A DNA stretch of 64,000 bases from Deinococcus seoulensis (GTDB taxonomy: Bacteria > Deinococcota > Deinococci > Deinococcales > Deinococcaceae), in contig NZ_BMQM01000020.1 of the NCBI RefSeq assembly GCF_014648115.1, positions 1-64,000 of the forward strand, in the 5' to 3' direction. The position numbers were made by a program, and so were the translations under genes. The notes under the pieces were generated by a model. The model saw only the letters and a list, made by a program, of their open reading frames with translations, was not told where the DNA came from and searched no databases. The first letter of the stretch is position 1. Every line of letters begins with the position of its first letter. Positions 42,917 through 53,212 of the stretch are shown here, in pieces.

Positions 42917-45739
42917 TCAGTCTGGTGGCGGGTGGACACTCAGCGGGAACCGCAGGGTCACGGCCGTTCCCTGGCCGGGTTCGCTGGCCAGGGACACGCT
43001 CCCGCCGTGGCAGTTCATGATCTCCTGAACGAGACTCAGGCCCAGTCCGGTGCCCGGAATGCTGCCCGAGTGATCGGCGCGGTAGAAGCGTTCGAAGGCG
43101 CGGGCGGCCTGCTCGCGGGTCATGCCGATGCCGCTGTCGGTCACGGTGACCAGCACGCAGCCGGTACCTGCCGGGTCCGGGGCAGCGTCGATGCGCACCT
43201 CGCCGCCCGGCGCGTACTTGAAGGCGTTCGAGATGACGTTCCCCAGCGCCTGGTGCACCTTCCCGCCGTCCACCGGGACGGGCGGCAGGAGCGGCAGGTT
43301 CAGGGTCAGGCGGCCGCTCTCGCCGGGCGGCGCGAACGCCTGGGCGGCGCTGCGGATCAGCGGCGCGAGGTCCTGCCGGGCGATCACGAAGTCCTTCCCG
43401 GCGCGCGCCTCGATCCGCGCGAGGTCCAGCAGTTCGGTCAGCAGCAGGATCAACCTCCCGGCCTGCCGGTAGATGGTGTCCAGCAGGTCGCGGGTGGTGT
43501 CGGGGTCCAGTTGCCGGGTCAGCAGCAGTTCCGCGAACCCGTAGATGGACGTCATGGGGGTGCGCAGTTCGTGCGCGGCGGTGCTCATGAACTCGCTTTT
43601 CATGGAGCTGATCTCGGCCTCGTGCGTGATGTCACGGAAGTACATGACCCGCCCCAGCGTGCGGCCCGAGTCGGTTTCCATGGCGCGGGTCGTGCGTTTC
43701 AGGACGCGCCGGGCCGGGCGGCTCAGGTGCAGCAGCTCGCCCCCGGCGCGCAGCGGGTCGCAGATGCGGGCCAGCAGCGCCTCGAACGGCTGTTCACGCA
43801 GGCCCAGCAGGTCGGCGTGGGTGGTGCCGGTCAGGTCCAGGAAGGCCGGGTTGACGTCCACGATCACGCCCGCCTGACTGAACGTCACGAAACCGTCGGG
43901 CGAGACGTTGAACACGGAGTTCAGTTGCGTGGTCCGCTCGCGCAGGCGTTCCTCGGCGGCGCGGCGTTCCGTGATGTCCCGCACGAACCCGGCGTACATG
44001 ACGGGCGTGGTGGGCAGCGGCACCACCGACAGTTCCACCGGGAATTCCTCGCCGTCGGCGCGGCAGGCCGTGAGTTCCAGGCGTTTGCCCGCAATGCGGG
44101 TCGCGCCGCCCCCGCGCAGGCGTTCCAGGCCTGCCACGTGCCCGGCGCGCAGGTGGGGCGGCACGATCAGGTCCGCCATGACCTGCCCGCGCGCCTGCTC
44201 GCGCGTGAATCCGAAGATGCTCTCGGCGGCCGGGTTGAACTCGCTGATGACGCCCCAGCGGTCCGTGGTGATGATGGCGTCCAGCGACGAACGGATGATC
44301 GCCATGTTGCGTTCCTCGCTGACGCGCAGCAGTTCGTGGGCGCGCAACCGCTCGGCCGCCTGCTCCAGCCACTGCCCGATCAGGTTCGCGAAATCCTCGT
44401 CCGGACGCCCGAACGGCGGGGCGCCCGGCGCCCGGTGGAACACCAGCGCGCCGTGCAGGTCGCCGCCCGCCATGACCGGCACGGCCAGCGCGTCGTCACT
44501 GCGGCACGCGCCGCCCACCTGCCGGGCCTGCTCACCGCAGCGCAGCAGGCCCGCCGGGTCCGGCACGTCGCCCACGCTGGCCTGCACGAACGGCCCGTGC
44601 GCGTTCCAGCGTACGTACGCGCCCTGCGCGCCCCGGAAAGCCTCGCGGCCCACCCGGAGCAGCCGCTCCAGCGTGCCCGGCAGGTCGTCGTCCGGGTCGG
44701 TCGTGACCTCGTACAGGTTCCGCAGGCGCGCCTCGGCCTGCTTGATGTCGGTCAGGTCCGTGATGACCGAGATGCTGCCGCCCCCGCCGCGCGGCACGCG
44801 GGTCAGCAGGGTCGGCATGACCCGCCCGTCCGGCAGCGGCAGCGGCAGTTCCGCCGTCACGCGCTCGGCGCCCACCGCCCCACTCAGAGGCGCGCCGCTC
44901 AGTGGCGCTCCGACCGGCTGGCCGACCAGTTCGGCGGCGCTGCGTCCCAGCGTGCGGGCCAGGGTGGGGTTCACGTACTCGAAGCGGTCGTCCGGGCCGG
45001 TCACGTACAGGCCCTCCCCCATGGCGCCCATGACCTGCAACGCGAAATCCCGTTCGCGTTGCAGGTTCGTTTCGGCGGCGCGCAGTTCCGCCGCGGCGCG
45101 TTCCAGTTGCGCGCGGGCCGCCTCGGCCTCCTCGCTGCGGGCCACCTCGGTCTTCAGGGCGTGAAGCGTGCCGGTCAGGAGTTGCCGCACGGCCACGGCA
45201 CTCATGACGGCCAGCAGGACCGCCAGGATGCCCAGCGCCCACTCGGCGGCGCGCAGGTCCGAGGCGATGCGGCTGCGTTTGAGGCCCAGGGTCGCCACGG
45301 CCCCGGTGTAGCCTTCCAGCGCGCCGTCCATCACGGCCGCCAGGGTCGCCTGCCCGGCCGGGGTCCGCAGGGCGTCCGGCGTGAGGTCCTGCACGGCCTG
45401 CGCGGCGCGCAGCAACGCCCGGCGCGGCGTGGGCGGCAGTTCGCCCGTCAGGGGTTCCCCGGTGACGATCACCGCCTTGGACTGCAGGATCGCCAGCGGA
45501 ACCGCGAGGTCGGCGGGCCGCGCGCCCTGACTGACCAGCAGGCGCGTCTCGGCCGTCTGCCGCGTGAACTCCGAGTACGTCCAGCCCGTGATGGACACGC
45601 TCGCCAGGTTCGCCACGTTGTTCAGGCGTGAGAACGTCAGGGCCAGCGTCATCAGGGTCAGGAGGGTCAGCACGGCCAGCGCCGCCAGCGTCAGCCGGGG
45701 CCGCCAGCCGCGCAGCAGCGGGGGCGCGCGGCGTGTCAT
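42917..45739 (-). CDS. Membrane-anchored multi-PAS sensor histidine kinase
   Basis: 940 residues. Two membrane segments flank a periplasmic helical region (LTLAALAVLTLLTLMTLALTF and ALGILAVLLAVMSAVAV). Three PAS-type units (VTGPDDRFEYVNPTLARTLG, IITTDRWGVISEFNPAAESI, VTFSQAGVIVDVNPAFLDLTG) and a GAF-like unit follow. The kinase has STAAHELRTPMTSIYGFAEL, NVISNAFKYAPGGEV and GIPGTGLGLSLVQEIM-type boxes. Start ATG 45739 uses GGAG and ATG contained in repeat R7. It is followed by a response regulator on the same strand. Signal unknown. Confidence 0.93.
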   Translation of the reverse strand: MTRRAPPLLRGWRPRLTLAALAVLTLLTLMTLALTFSRLNNVANLASVSITGWTYSEFTRQTAETRLLVSQGARPADLAVPLAILQSKAVIVTGEPLTGELPPTPRRALLRAAQAVQDLTPDALRTPAGQATLAAVMDGALEGYTGAVATLGLKRSRIASDLRAAEWALGILAVLLAVMSAVAVRQLLTGTLHALKTEVARSEEAEAARAQLERAAAELRAAETNLQRERDFALQVMGAMGEGLYVTGPDDRFEYVNPTLARTLGRSAAELVGQPVGAPLSGAPLSGAVGAERVTAELPLPLPDGRVMPTLLTRVPRGGGGSISVITDLTDIKQAEARLRNLYEVTTDPDDDLPGTLERLLRVGREAFRGAQGAYVRWNAHGPFVQASVGDVPDPAGLLRCGEQARQVGGACRSDDALAVPVMAGGDLHGALVFHRAPGAPPFGRPDEDFANLIGQWLEQAAERLRAHELLRVSEERNMAIIRSSLDAIITTDRWGVISEFNPAAESIFGFTREQARGQVMADLIVPPHLRAGHVAGLERLRGGGATRIAGKRLELTACRADGEEFPVELSVVPLPTTPVMYAGFVRDITERRAAEERLRERTTQLNSVFNVSPDGFVTFSQAGVIVDVNPAFLDLTGTTHADLLGLREQPFEALLARICDPLRAGGELLHLSRPARRVLKRTTRAMETDSGRTLGRVMYFRDITHEAEISSMKSEFMSTAAHELRTPMTSIYGFAELLLTRQLDPDTTRDLLDTIYRQAGRLILLLTELLDLARIEARAGKDFVIARQDLAPLIRSAAQAFAPPGESGRLTLNLPLLPPVPVDGGKVHQALGNVISNAFKYAPGGEVRIDAAPDPAGTGCVLVTVTDSGIGMTREQAARAFERFYRADHSGSIPGTGLGLSLVQEIMNCHGGSVSLASEPGQGTAVTLRFPLSVHPPPD

Positions 45740-45873
45740 ACGGACTCCGATTGAATGGGCTGCAAAGCCCGTTCAATCCGAGCGGATGCGAGGAGGAGAG
45801 AAACGGATTCCGGACGTGGAGTTGGCAACCCGGCGCCCTCCCGGGTTGTCAACGAAATAAACGGAATCCGTAT
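45738..45873 (-). repeat. Full reverse copy (R7) of the repeat, supplying a start site
   Basis: 136 bp with both terminal arms. Hairpin 1 is CAACCCGG (45826-45833), loop of 7, CCGGGTTG (45841-45848), a third version of the same 8-bp stem. On the minus strand its CGGAGTCCGTAT arm gives GGAG, 5 nt, then ATG of the kinase at 45739. It sits 46 bp from the stop of the lipoprotein gene at 45920. Confidence 0.88.
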
Positions 45874-45919
45874 CACGGCACGCCGCGCGCCGCAGCGCCG
45901 CAGGATCGTGGCACGCCGG

Positions 45920-46453
45920 TCATGGGGCCGCCGGGCGCTCCTCGATTCTCATGAGTTGCCACACCCACGCGCCGTTGTACAGGTTCGGGTCCAGTTTCAC
46001 CGCGTGGTACGGCAGCGTCAGGTACACCGGCCCGAAATCCCGTAATTCCAGCGTCTGCCCGTCGCCCTTCAGGGCCATGATGATCGGCACGTCCTTCAGC
46101 GCGGCCAGTTTCAGGTCGAAGGTGTACCGGTCGTGCGCCACGAGGTGCAGCGTCGCGTCGCTCTGCACGCCACTGGCCTCCAGCGCGCGGCTCAGCAGCG
46201 GTCCCACGTAGGTGTGCGCCTCATTCTTGCGGGACGGGTCGGGCGTGGTGAACGTCACCAGTCCCAGCGCCGCCAGTCCGGCGCGCGTGAACGTCGTCTG
46301 CCTGCCCTGCGCGTTCACGACCGTCAGCACGACCGGCCCCGGAACCGCCAGCGCCGGGTCGGGCGGCACGGCCGTGAACACCGGCGCCGATGAACGGCAC
46401 GCGGACAGGGACACCACGGCCAGCGCGGCCAGCACGAAACGGGACTTGATCAC
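45920..46453 (-). CDS. Lipoprotein of the molybdopterin-dependent oxidoreductase fold
   Basis: 177 residues from GTG 46453, chosen because GGAGG lies 8 nt upstream. Another in-frame ATG (46468) overlaps that site. The signal ends at SLSAC, a lipobox. The rest resembles the small sulfite-oxidase-type molybdopterin domain: GPVVLTVVNAQGRQTTFTRA, then TYVGPLLSRALEASGV, MALKGDGQTLELRDFGPVYL, and WVWQLMRIE at the end. I see no cysteine that could bind molybdenum, so it may have lost catalysis and serve as a binding or sensor partner. It lies upstream of the multi-PAS kinase, separated by repeat R7. Confidence 0.7.
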   Translation of the reverse strand: MIKSRFVLAALAVVSLSACRSSAPVFTAVPPDPALAVPGPVVLTVVNAQGRQTTFTRAGLAALGLVTFTTPDPSRKNEAHTYVGPLLSRALEASGVQSDATLHLVAHDRYTFDLKLAALKDVPIIMALKGDGQTLELRDFGPVYLTLPYHAVKLDPNLYNGAWVWQLMRIEERPAAP

Positions 46454-46620
46454 GGAAGAGACCTCCATAGTACGCGGCGCGGGGCGGACACGGCTGAACA
46501 CGGGCAACAGCGAAAGCGGCGTATGCCCGGCAGCGTAACGGGGCGGGTCATGCAGTTTTCTTGCAGACCCGCCCCACCCGCTCACCTGCGGGCCGCCCAT
46601 ATCCGTCACGCAGCAGCCGG

Positions 46621-46652
46621 GCGGGCCGCACAGATCACTCTGCGCGGCCCGC
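46621..46652. terminator. Strong hairpin after the semialdehyde dehydrogenase gene
   Basis: GCGGGCCGC (46621-46629) pairs with GCGGCCCGC (46644-46652); an inner CAGA/TCTG stem closes a 4-nt loop. It follows mmsA by about 70 bp. No T-run is present, so it may be a Rho-aided or bidirectional stop. Confidence 0.5.
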
Positions 46653-46694
46653 TCCGGCTGTCCGATCGTTTCCGCCCTGACCGCTCTTCTACGT

Positions 46695-46721
46695 CAGCGG
46701 TTCCGTATCAGCGGTTCTGCG

Positions 46722-46736
<15 letters not shown>
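46695..46736. repeat. Three 14-bp tandem repeats over the mmsA stop
   Basis: CAGCGGTTCCGTAT, CAGCGGTTCTGCGT and CAGCGGTTCTGGGG are adjacent units. The minus-strand stop of mmsA (46722-46724) lies at the junction of units two and three, so copy number change could alter the protein end. Confidence 0.6.
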
Positions 46737-48230
<1,494 letters not shown>

Positions 48231-48269
48231 GGGGAACTCCTGTGGAGGGCAAGGCGGGGAGGGAGAGCG

Positions 48270-49616
48270 TCAGTCGGCGGCGACGGGTGAGCCGATCATC
48301 TGATCGACCAGGGCGAGGGCTTCCTCGTAGGCGGCGAGGCCCTCGTCGAGTTCCTCGCGGGTGACGACGAGGGGCGGGCAGACCCACAGGAAGTTGAAGC
48401 GGCTGTACGCGTACACGTGTTTGCTTTTCAGGTGCGCGGCGAGGCGGCCCATCTCGGGCGAGGTGCCGTTGAACGGGGCCAGCGGCTCCTTGGTGGCCTT
48501 GTCCCGCACGAGTTCCAAGACGCTGAACAGGCCCTTGTAGCGCACGTCGCCCACGCAGGCGTACTTCGCCTTCATGCCTTCCAGGCGCTGGCCGAGGTAC
48601 TCGCCGAGTTCACGGGTGTGCTCGAAGAGGCCCTCGTCCTCATAGACCTTCAGGTTGGCGACGGCGGCGGCCAGCGAGACGGGGTGGCCGCTGTACGTCA
48701 GGCCGCCCGCCAGGAAGTGCGTCTCGAAGTACTCGGCAATGGCGTCGCTGACGACCACCGCGCCCAGCGGCATGTACCCGCTGGTCAGGCCCTTGGCGCA
48801 GGTGACGATGTCGGGCTTGATGCCGTAGTGCTGCGTGGCGAGCCACGTGCCGGTGCGGCCGAAGCCGCTCATGACCTCGTCGTCGATCAGGAGGATGCCG
48901 TACTTGTCACACAGGGCGCGCAGTTTGGGGTAGTAGTCGTCGGGCGGGACGAGCAGGCCGTTGCTGCCCGTGATGCCCTCGACCATGATCGCGGCGATGG
49001 TGTGCGGCCCTTCCATCTGGATGATCTCCTCGATGTGGCTCACGCACTCGCGCCCGCAACTGTCCGGCGTCTTCCCGAACGGGCAGCGGTAACAGTACGG
49101 GTCGAAGGCCCGCACGATGCCGGGCACGCCGGGCTCGACCGGCCAGCGCCGGGGGTCGCCGCTGGCGGTCATGCTGCCCATCGTCGCCCCGTGGTAGCTG
49201 CGGTAGCGGGTGATGATCTTGTCCCGGCCGGTGTACAGGCGGGCGATCTTCATGGCGTTCTCGTTCGCCTCGCTGCCGCCCAGCGTGAAGAAGCTCTTGC
49301 CCAGGCCCGTCACCTCGCGCAGTTTCTGCCCCAGCTGCGCGCGGACGTCCGTGGCGAAGCTCGGCCCGGCGAAGCACATGGTGTCCACCTGCGCCTTGAT
49401 GGCGTCCAGCACCGCCGGGTGCTGATGCCCGACGTTGATGTTGATGAGCTGACTGGAAAAGTCCAGCCACGCGTTCCCGTCCCCGTCATAGAAGTGGCTG
49501 CCCTTCCCGCCGGTCATGTGGATGGGGTTCGTCTGGGTCTGCACGCTCCACGAGAACAGGGTGTGATCGCGGTTCGCCTGGATGATGTCGTGCGTGTCGG
49601 GATGCGGGTCGGGCAT
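48270..49616 (-). CDS. Class III aminotransferase, probable beta-alanine:pyruvate transaminase
   Basis: 448 residues. FTLGGSEANENAMKIARLYT and RYRSYHGATMGSMTASGD bind PLP phosphate; ILLIDDEVMSGFGRTG holds the PLP aspartate; TCAKGLTSGYMPLGAVVV the catalytic lysine. A cysteine-rich loop YCYRCPFGKTPDSCGRECV is typical of taurine/beta-alanine:pyruvate type enzymes. It would transfer the amino group of beta-alanine to pyruvate, giving malonate semialdehyde for mmsA. Start ATG 49616 behind GGAGG. A promoter (49706-49735) lies upstream, so it is likely expressed apart from the rest. Confidence 0.88.
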   Translation of the reverse strand: MPDPHPDTHDIIQANRDHTLFSWSVQTQTNPIHMTGGKGSHFYDGDGNAWLDFSSQLININVGHQHPAVLDAIKAQVDTMCFAGPSFATDVRAQLGQKLREVTGLGKSFFTLGGSEANENAMKIARLYTGRDKIITRYRSYHGATMGSMTASGDPRRWPVEPGVPGIVRAFDPYCYRCPFGKTPDSCGRECVSHIEEIIQMEGPHTIAAIMVEGITGSNGLLVPPDDYYPKLRALCDKYGILLIDDEVMSGFGRTGTWLATQHYGIKPDIVTCAKGLTSGYMPLGAVVVSDAIAEYFETHFLAGGLTYSGHPVSLAAAVANLKVYEDEGLFEHTRELGEYLGQRLEGMKAKYACVGDVRYKGLFSVLELVRDKATKEPLAPFNGTSPEMGRLAAHLKSKHVYAYSRFNFLWVCPPLVVTREELDEGLAAYEEALALVDQMIGSPVAAD

Positions 49617-49705
49617 GGGCGGAACCTCCAAAAATGACAGGGTGAACCCGGCAGTGTGCAGGGCGCAGACTTCAGAAAGAAAAGCGGAAACCGAATGTTA
49701 CCCGA

Positions 49706-49735
49706 AGTGTAGTTTTTTGCGTGCTGGAGCGGCAA
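49706..49735 (-). promoter_or_regulatory. Promoter of the transaminase-mmsA unit
   Basis: Minus strand: -35 TTGCCG (49730-49735) and -10 TACACT (49706-49711), 18-bp spacer, in a locally AT-rich stretch. It starts transcription about 80 nt before the transaminase ATG. Confidence 0.55.
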
Positions 49736-49760
49736 GAGACAGTCTGTCCAGTCGCACGGC

Positions 49761-50501
49761 CTACGTCCGTTCGGCGGCGCTGAGGGCCTCGCCCGCCTCG
49801 CTGCGCGTCAGCTCCAGCGCCAGATGCAGGCCCAGCTGCCGCCGGGGTTCGTCCAGGTCGGGCAGCATGGCGCGCAGCTGCTCCAGGCGGTAGTACACCG
49901 TCTGGCGGCGCACACCGAGGCGCCGGGCCGTCTCGGCCATGTTGAAGTTCGTGGTCAGCAGCGCGTCCAGCGTGCCCAGCAGCGTCGAGCGGGGCCGGGC
50001 AGGCAGGTTCAGCAGCGGCCCCAGCTGCGCGCGCAGGAACGCCACGCTGCGGCCCGTCTCGGCCAGCGCGTCGAGCAGCGGCGCGAGGCTCGGGTCCAGC
50101 GCCGGGCCGCCGTGGTTCAGGATGCGGGCGTGCGCCGCGCGGGTCAGCGCCGCGAAACTCACCTCGGAACGGAACACGATGAGCGGCAGCCCGTGCAGGC
50201 GCGACGCGCCCAGCAGCGCGGGCGGCACGTCGCGGAACACCTGCACGAGTTCCAGCGCCAGCCCGTGCGCGCCCCGCTGCGCCAGCGACGCCACGAAGCC
50301 CTCCAGCTCGCCGTCGTTCATCCGGGCCAGCAGTGACCCGGTCGAGAGGAGCAGCTCCCCGCCCGTCAGGAAGCGCGCGGCGTCCGCGACCTCCGACACG
50401 TGCACCCACGTGACGGGCTGCGTCAGGTGCGCGTGCCCGCTCACGACCTCCGCGCCCGCGAACGCCGGAAGCGTCAACAGTTCCGCCAGCGTCGGCAACA
50501 T
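49761..50501 (-). CDS. PucR-family transcriptional regulator
   Basis: 246 residues. The N-terminal PucR domain begins LPTLAELLTLPAFAGAEVVSG, with VTWVHVSEVADAARFLTGGELLL. The C-terminal helix-turn-helix is NMAETARRLGVRRQTVYYRLEQL. PucR regulators control purine or pyrimidine catabolic genes. Start ATG 50501 was chosen because GGAGG is 5 nt upstream; ATGs at 50528 and 50549 are less likely. It lies inside the pyrimidine locus between the carbamoyl hydrolase and the transaminase gene, and probably senses a pathway compound. A GC hairpin (50554-50576) lies just before it. Confidence 0.87.
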   Translation of the reverse strand: MLPTLAELLTLPAFAGAEVVSGHAHLTQPVTWVHVSEVADAARFLTGGELLLSTGSLLARMNDGELEGFVASLAQRGAHGLALELVQVFRDVPPALLGASRLHGLPLIVFRSEVSFAALTRAAHARILNHGGPALDPSLAPLLDALAETGRSVAFLRAQLGPLLNLPARPRSTLLGTLDALLTTNFNMAETARRLGVRRQTVYYRLEQLRAMLPDLDEPRRQLGLHLALELTRSEAGEALSAAERT

Positions 50502-50553
50502 CGGATCCTCCAGTCGAACAGGGGTCATGGTGACTTCAGTGTGCGCCATCTTG

Positions 50554-50576
50554 CCCTCTCCCCTTGTGGGAGAGGG
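50554..50576. terminator. Hairpin between the hydrolase and pucR genes
   Basis: CCCTCTCCC, 5-nt loop, GGGAGAGGG: a perfect 9-bp stem in the 152-bp gap between genes on the minus strand. Purine-rich repeats follow to about 50616. It may partially stop transcription before pucR. Confidence 0.5.
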
Positions 50577-50653
50577 AGGGAGGCGCGGAGCGCCGGAAGG
50601 GTGAGGGGGCGACCGCTCGGCTGTGTCTGATCTGGCCTCGCCCGAGTCTCACG

Positions 50654-51892
50654 TCAGATGCCTTTCGCAATCCAGTCCATGGTGCGGGTGGTGAGTTCAT
50701 CCAGGGCCTGCACGCTCAGGGCGATGTGGCCTTCGCGGGTGTCCTCGATCCTGTTGTGGCTGATGCCGCGCAGGGACTGCACGAACAGCATGACGGTGGG
50801 GACGCCCGCGCGGGCGACCTCGGCGGCGTCGTGGAGCGGCCCGCTGGGGAGGCGGTGCGCGGCAGGCGTGACGGTCAGGATGCTGGCCTCGGCGGCGTCG
50901 ATGAGCATGGGGTGGAAGGGGATGGGTTCGATATTCCAGAGGGAGCCGAAGGTGACGGTGCAGCCGGCCTCCTGCGCGAACTGCGTGGCGGCGTCCTGCG
51001 CGTCCTGCCACATGGCGGCCAGCTTGTCCGCGTCGAGGTGACGCTGGTCGAGGGTGAGTTCGCAGGTTTCGACGACGCTGGTGACGATGCCCGGCAGGGT
51101 CTTCACGCTGCCGATGGTGCACACGCCTCCGTGCCGCGCGGCGATGTCGTAGATGGCCTGCCCGAAGCGTCCGGCGGCGAGGAAGGCGTCCTTGCGGACG
51201 TTCATGGGCGTGCTGCCGCTGTGCGCGGCCTGCCCGTGGAACGTGATCGTGTGCCGTTCGACGCCGACCGTACCGAGGACCGCGCCGAGGGGCAGGTCCA
51301 TTCCTTCGAGGACGGGACCCTGCTCGATGTGCAGTTCGAGGTACGCGGCGGCGCCTTGCAGTTCCGCGCGGGCGTCCGGGGCGTCCGCGAGGGTGATGCC
51401 GACGCGGCTCAGGGCGTCTTCGAGGCTCACGCCGTCGCGGTCTTTCAGTCGGCGCATCTCGGTCACGTCGAGCTGGCCCCCGGCGGCACTGGACCCGTAC
51501 AGGCTGCGGCCGAAGCGGGCGCCTTCCTCGTCGGCCCAGTCCACGAGTTTCAGCGTGACGGGCGGCCGCCCGGCGTACTGTTCGTTCACGCGCCGCAGGA
51601 CTTCCAGGCCCGCCAGGACGTTCAGGCACCCGTCCAGCCACCCGCCGTTCGGGACCGAGTCGAGGTGCCCGCCGATCAGCAGGGCGCGGTCGCTCTCGCC
51701 GGGCAGGGTCGCCCACCAGTTCCCGGCGGCGTCCATGTGCTGCGTGACGGGCAGCGCGTCCAGCCTTTCTTTCAGGAACGCGCGGGCGGCGACCCAGGTG
51801 TCCGTGAACGCCACCCGCTGCGCCCCGTGCTCGTCGCCCGTCAATTCACGCAGGGCCTTCAGTTCATCAATGGTTCGTTGTGGATCAAGCAT
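50654..51892 (-). CDS. M20-family Zn hydrolase, probable N-carbamoyl-beta-alanine amidohydrolase
   Basis: 412 residues. LIGGHLDSVPNGGWLDGCLN contains the His and Asp zinc ligands, DWADEEGARFGRSLYGSSA the glutamates, and YLELHIEQGPVLEGMDL a further His; the end HNRIEDTREGHIALSVQAL carries the last ligand. This is the layout of allantoate amidohydrolase/beta-ureidopropionase-type enzymes. It would hydrolyse N-carbamoyl-beta-alanine to beta-alanine, CO2 and ammonia, the step after dihydropyrimidinase. Start ATG 51892 behind AGGAGA. The 212-bp gap before it holds a structured repeat. Confidence 0.88.
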   Translation of the reverse strand: MLDPQRTIDELKALRELTGDEHGAQRVAFTDTWVAARAFLKERLDALPVTQHMDAAGNWWATLPGESDRALLIGGHLDSVPNGGWLDGCLNVLAGLEVLRRVNEQYAGRPPVTLKLVDWADEEGARFGRSLYGSSAAGGQLDVTEMRRLKDRDGVSLEDALSRVGITLADAPDARAELQGAAAYLELHIEQGPVLEGMDLPLGAVLGTVGVERHTITFHGQAAHSGSTPMNVRKDAFLAAGRFGQAIYDIAARHGGVCTIGSVKTLPGIVTSVVETCELTLDQRHLDADKLAAMWQDAQDAATQFAQEAGCTVTFGSLWNIEPIPFHPMLIDAAEASILTVTPAAHRLPSGPLHDAAEVARAGVPTVMLFVQSLRGISHNRIEDTREGHIALSVQALDELTTRTMDWIAKGI

Positions 51893-51909
51893 GAGTCTCC
51901 TTCGGAGAC

Positions 51910-52104
51910 GGTTGAGGGTTGAAAGTCGATGGTGAAAGGAAAACCACCCTCTAGGAGCTCTGGGCTTCCGTTACACGTGTCCGGGAAAAGCGCCCGAACC
52001 CGCTCCACTTCTGCCCAGAGCTCCTCTTGCCTTCTCGCTCCGCTCGGGGTGATGATTGCATCATCACCCGGCAGTGACTTATCAACTTTCAACCATCAAC
52101 CATC
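51910..52104. repeat. MITE-like three-stem element inside the pyrimidine operon
   Basis: Imperfect terminal inverted repeats (GGTTGAGGGTTGAAAGTC and, reversed, GGTTGATGGTTGAAAGTT) enclose a 13-bp stem AGGAGCTCTGGGC (51953-51965) / GCCCAGAGCTCCT (52013-52025) and a 9-bp perfect stem GGGTGATGA / TCATCACCC (52047-52069). The right end overlaps the stop of the binding-protein gene. It is unrelated in sequence to the ATACGGA family except for a shared CTCGCTCCGCTCGG block. Confidence 0.7.
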
Positions 52105-53165
52105 TACTTCTTCCCGGTGGCTTTTTCCCAGACTTTGTACGTGACGGCGGCGGGGCTGGGGTCGGCTTTCAGGATGCCGAGGTTCTTGAGGAGCGTGACG
52201 TTGGCCTTGTACGTGGCGGGGTCGAGGTACCCGGCGCGGCCCTTCAGGGTGGGGCCGGCGTTGTACAGCTTGGCGACCTCGGTCATCTGCCAGGTCTGGT
52301 GGCTGGCGGCGCTGGAGCGGGTGCCGCTGCCCTTGCAGGTGTTCCCGCAGTTCACGAGGACGGTCTGCACGGCTTCCTTCTGGTTCTTCACGGCGTAGTT
52401 CCAGCCTTTCAGTGTGGCGCGCACGAGTTTCGCGGCGATGTCCTCGCCGCTCATGCCGCTGCCCTTGAAGTTTTTGTTCGCCAGGGTGCGTTCGGTGGTG
52501 AACATGAGGTCCTCGAGGAGGTTGATGCCGTAGTCGCTGGCGTTGAAAATCTGGAGTTTGTCGAGGGGGTAGCCCAGGCCGACGATCTGGTCGACCTCGT
52601 TGTAGGTCATGGCGGACACCAGGTCGACCTTGTCGGGGAAGACGATGCTGGGGTCGAAGGGATACGTGACGGCCTGCACGCTGGGATTGCTGACACTGCT
52701 GTCGAGGCTGGTCGTCAGGCCGTACTTCTTCAGGAGGGCCACGGCGGGGTACTCGTTGCCGCTGGGCCACACGCCCACGCGTTTACCCTTGAAGTCGGCG
52801 GGGGTCTTGATGCCGCTGCTTTTCAGGGCGACGAGGGTGTAGCCGCTCTTCTGGAACAGCTGCGCGATGTGCACGACCGGGATGCCCTGCTGCCGGGCGG
52901 TCAGGAGGTCGGTGATCCAGGTGGTGCCGAAGTCGGCGGTGCCGGTGGCGACGGTCTGGATGGGGCTCTGGTCGCCGGTGGGGAGGAACTGCACATCCAG
53001 CCCCTCGGCCTTGTAGTAGCCCTTGGCCTGCGCGACGAAGAAGCCCGCGAACTGCGCCTGCGGGAACCACTTGAGCTGCACCTTGACGGGCACGAGTTTC
53101 TGCGCGGAGGCGCTGGAGGCGGTGGTCAGGAGCAGGGCGGCCAGGATCAGGGTGCTGCGTTTCAT
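52104..53165 (-). CDS. ABC transporter substrate-binding protein (NMT1/THI5-like)
   Basis: 353 residues with a Sec signal ending SASSA-QKL. VQLKWFPQAQFAGFFVAQAKG is the typical NMT1/THI5-like start, with YPFDPSIVFPDKVDLVSAM and DYGINLLEDLMFTT following. It is a periplasmic receptor for a pyrimidine-like or related compound. It is the last gene of the importer in transcription order (ATPase, permease, permease, receptor). Start ATG 53165 behind GGAGGTT. Its location between catabolic genes suggests uracil, thymine or a hydantoin as ligand; that is inferred. Confidence 0.87.
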   Translation of the reverse strand: MKRSTLILAALLLTTASSASAQKLVPVKVQLKWFPQAQFAGFFVAQAKGYYKAEGLDVQFLPTGDQSPIQTVATGTADFGTTWITDLLTARQQGIPVVHIAQLFQKSGYTLVALKSSGIKTPADFKGKRVGVWPSGNEYPAVALLKKYGLTTSLDSSVSNPSVQAVTYPFDPSIVFPDKVDLVSAMTYNEVDQIVGLGYPLDKLQIFNASDYGINLLEDLMFTTERTLANKNFKGSGMSGEDIAAKLVRATLKGWNYAVKNQKEAVQTVLVNCGNTCKGSGTRSSAASHQTWQMTEVAKLYNAGPTLKGRAGYLDPATYKANVTLLKNLGILKADPSPAAVTYKVWEKATGKK

Positions 53166-53212
53166 GGGAACCTCCGGGGAGTGGGGAGCACGTTCGGGTG
53201 AAACGGGGGGGG

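Noticed and set aside
51859..52092. 77-codon frame on the minus strand over the three-stem element
   Set aside because: It overlaps the start of the hydrolase gene and follows the inverted-repeat structure; no ribosome site. It could be revisited if copies elsewhere keep the frame.
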